Assembly (NCBI GenBank): GCA_017521245.1
Contig: JAFXDI010000043.1
Location: 1-36,049, forward strand
Length of the DNA stretch: 36,049 bases
Direction of reading: 5' to 3'
From: Bacteroidales bacterium
GTDB lineage: Bacteria > Bacteroidota > Bacteroidia > Bacteroidales > G3-4614
Position numbers and translations under genes: made by a program. The first letter of the stretch is position 1. Every line of letters starts with the position of its first letter. Shown here in pieces: positions 34,608-36,049 of the stretch. Below the pieces are notes generated by a model. That model did not search any database. It was not told where the DNA came from and saw only the letters and a list, made by a program, of their open reading frames with translations.

Positions 34608-35944
34608 TGACAAAAAGAGTAGTAGTATTAGGAGCAGGAGAGAGCGGAGCAGGAGCAGCCGTATTAGCAAAACTTAAAGGTTTTGACGTTTTCGTGTCAG
34701 ATAGTTCGCCCATTAAAGAGAACTATCTATCACTACTTAAAGAGTACGATATAGAAAACGAAAGTGGCTCTCACACAATGGATAAAATCTTAAATGCCGA
34801 TGAAGTAATAAAGAGTCCGGGCATACCCGATACCGTTCCCGTAATGAGAGCCATACTCGAAAAAGAGATTCCCGTAATCTCTGAAATAGAGTTTGCCGGA
34901 CGCTATACTAATGCCAAAATGATATGTATAACAGGAAGTAACGGAAAAACTACTACAACTCTTTTAACCTATCACATACTAAAAAGTGCAGGTCTAAACG
35001 TTGGATTAGCCGGAAATGTAGGAAAAAGTTTAGCCCTACAAGTAGCCACACAAAACTTCGACTACTACGTAATAGAATTAAGCAGTTTTCAGTTAGACAA
35101 TATGTACGATTTTAAAGCCAACATAGCAGTACTGTTGAACATAACACCCGATCACCTCGACCGATACGGATATGAAATGCAAAACTATGTTGACGCTAAA
35201 TTTCGCATTACACAAAATCAAACAGAGAACGATGCCTTTATCTTCTGGAAAGACGATCCAATTATTACAGAAGAGCTATCAAAATATAATCTAAAATCAA
35301 GACTCTATCCATTTGCAGAGACAAACAGCGAAGGAGTTGCAGCATATAAAGATGGAAAGAATATAATAATAAACGATAAAAACGGAGAGATATCCATTGA
35401 AGAAGAAGCCCTGTCACTAGAAGGCAGACACAATCTATTTAATTCGTTAGCCGCATCAATATCAGCAAAAGTCCTTGAAATACGTAAAGAAGAGATTAGA
35501 GCAGCATTAAGCGGATTTAAAGGAGTAGAACACCGTTTAGAGAAGGCAGGAAGAGTTCGCGGAGTGGAGTTTATAAACGACTCAAAAGCAACCAACGTAA
35601 ACTCATGCTGGTATGCCTTAGAGAGTATGAAAACCCCTGTTGTATTAATACTCGGAGGAAAAGATAAAGGTAACGACTACACCGAAATTGAGCAACTAGT
35701 AAAAGATAAAGTAAAAGCAATAGTATGCCTTGGCGTTGACAACAGCAAACTACATAAATTCTTTGATGGAATGGGTAAAGATATGGCAGATGCCTCATCA
35801 ATGAAAGAGGCAGTAGAAAAAGCCTTTGAAATGGCAAACCCAGGAGATACTGTGCTACTATCACCATGCTGTGCAAGTTTTGATTTATTCAAAAGTTACG
35901 AGGACAGAGGAGAACAATTTAAAAAATGTGTAAAAGAGATATAG
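34607..35944 (+). CDS. murD: UDP-MurNAc-L-alanine:D-glutamate ligase
   Basis: 445 residues. Adds D-glutamate to UDP-MurNAc-L-alanine. The N-terminal Rossmann part is RVVVLGAGESGAGAAVLA, the ATP loop is ITGSNGKTTTTLL, NVGKSL and ELSSFQLDN follow, NITPDHLDRY is the central block, and the C-terminal part shows DSKATNVNSCWYALES and LILGGKDKGNDY, ending with LLSPCCASFDLFKSYEDRG. The start codon overlaps the mraY stop by one base (TAATG), so the genes are translationally coupled. Confidence 0.97.
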   Translation: MTKRVVVLGAGESGAGAAVLAKLKGFDVFVSDSSPIKENYLSLLKEYDIENESGSHTMDKILNADEVIKSPGIPDTVPVMRAILEKEIPVISEIEFAGRYTNAKMICITGSNGKTTTTLLTYHILKSAGLNVGLAGNVGKSLALQVATQNFDYYVIELSSFQLDNMYDFKANIAVLLNITPDHLDRYGYEMQNYVDAKFRITQNQTENDAFIFWKDDPIITEELSKYNLKSRLYPFAETNSEGVAAYKDGKNIIINDKNGEISIEEEALSLEGRHNLFNSLAASISAKVLEIRKEEIRAALSGFKGVEHRLEKAGRVRGVEFINDSKATNVNSCWYALESMKTPVVLILGGKDKGNDYTEIEQLVKDKVKAIVCLGVDNSKLHKFFDGMGKDMADASSMKEAVEKAFEMANPGDTVLLSPCCASFDLFKSYEDRGEQFKKCVKEI

Positions 35945-35946
35945 TT

Positions 35947-36049
35947 ATGGAAAACAAAAAATTCTTTTTAAGAGGAGACAATTATATATGGGGAGCATTC
36001 TTTGGTCTCTGCATAGCATCAATCATAATAATGTTTAGTGCAATAGAGA
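35947..36049 (+). CDS. ftsW: FtsW (N-terminal fragment, cut by window edge)
   Basis: The frame starts at ATG 35947, 2 bases after the murD stop, and runs off the end after 34 codons. The fragment MENKKFFLRGDNYIWGAFFG, then a membrane segment CIASIIIMFSAIE, matches the N-terminus of the Bacteroidales FtsW lineage (a short basic head, then YIWGAFF... and FSA). FtsW polymerises septal peptidoglycan with FtsI. The assignment rests on order after murD and on the first helix only. Confidence 0.8.
   Translation, partial: MENKKFFLRGDNYIWGAFFGLCIASIIIMFSAIE

Overview
The window is a chromosomal segment from a member of the Bacteroidota, most likely order Bacteroidales. The evidence is the AT-rich DNA, promoters of the Bacteroides type (-7 box TAnnTTTG) ahead of many genes, weak Shine-Dalgarno sequences, BspA-type leucine-rich-repeat and WG-repeat exported proteins, a glycine-lipid (glsB/glsA-like) acyltransferase pair, and a division/wall cluster in the Bacteroidales order. 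Most of it is core housekeeping DNA. The accessory part is the first ~3.4 kb.

Layout. 1-800: two co-directional minus-strand genes, the 5' part of a BspA-like surface protein and an unrecognised C-terminally membrane-anchored protein. 801-1345: 545 bases without a gene. It holds a densely folded candidate structured RNA (minus strand, about 852-1142) with its own -7 box and a 3' stem ending in a T-run. 1346-6120: minus-strand envelope/tRNA group (mtaB, LpxL-type acyltransferase, GT2 glycosyltransferase, DUF456 protein). A Bro-N/Fic gene is wedged between acyltransferase and glycosyltransferase, flanked by a 27-bp perfect direct repeat that duplicates the old gene junction. 6235-8304: a small acidic lipoprotein and an acyl-CoA synthetase. 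8578-14133: plus-strand mnmG, a perfect parS site, uvrC, then dtd, a MazG-like gene and deoC. 14208-18060: divergent polyprenyl synthetase and polA. 18128-22951: minus-strand DUF2156-GNAT fusion, MscS channel, DUF4250, ferredoxin, ribH and a TPR membrane protein. 23181-25015: recF, a DciA-like DUF721 gene and a thioesterase. 25107-27968: WG-repeat lipoprotein and the glsB/glsA pair. 28349-36049: rsmH, ftsL-like, ftsI, murE, mraY, murD and the start of ftsW, running off the right edge.

How the genes work together. The right end makes the peptidoglycan precursor (MurE, MurD, MraY) and the septal synthase (FtsI, FtsW, FtsL). The polyprenyl synthetase may supply isoprenoid chains for quinones or the lipid carrier. 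LpxL-type, GlsA/GlsB-like and acyl-CoA synthetase proteins handle envelope lipids. PolA, UvrC and RecF are repair enzymes; MnmG, MtaB and Dtd act on tRNA quality. The parS site together with mnmG and recF-DUF721 hints at a position not far from the replication origin, though dnaA is not in view. No CRISPR array, tRNA, rRNA or transposase gene was seen.
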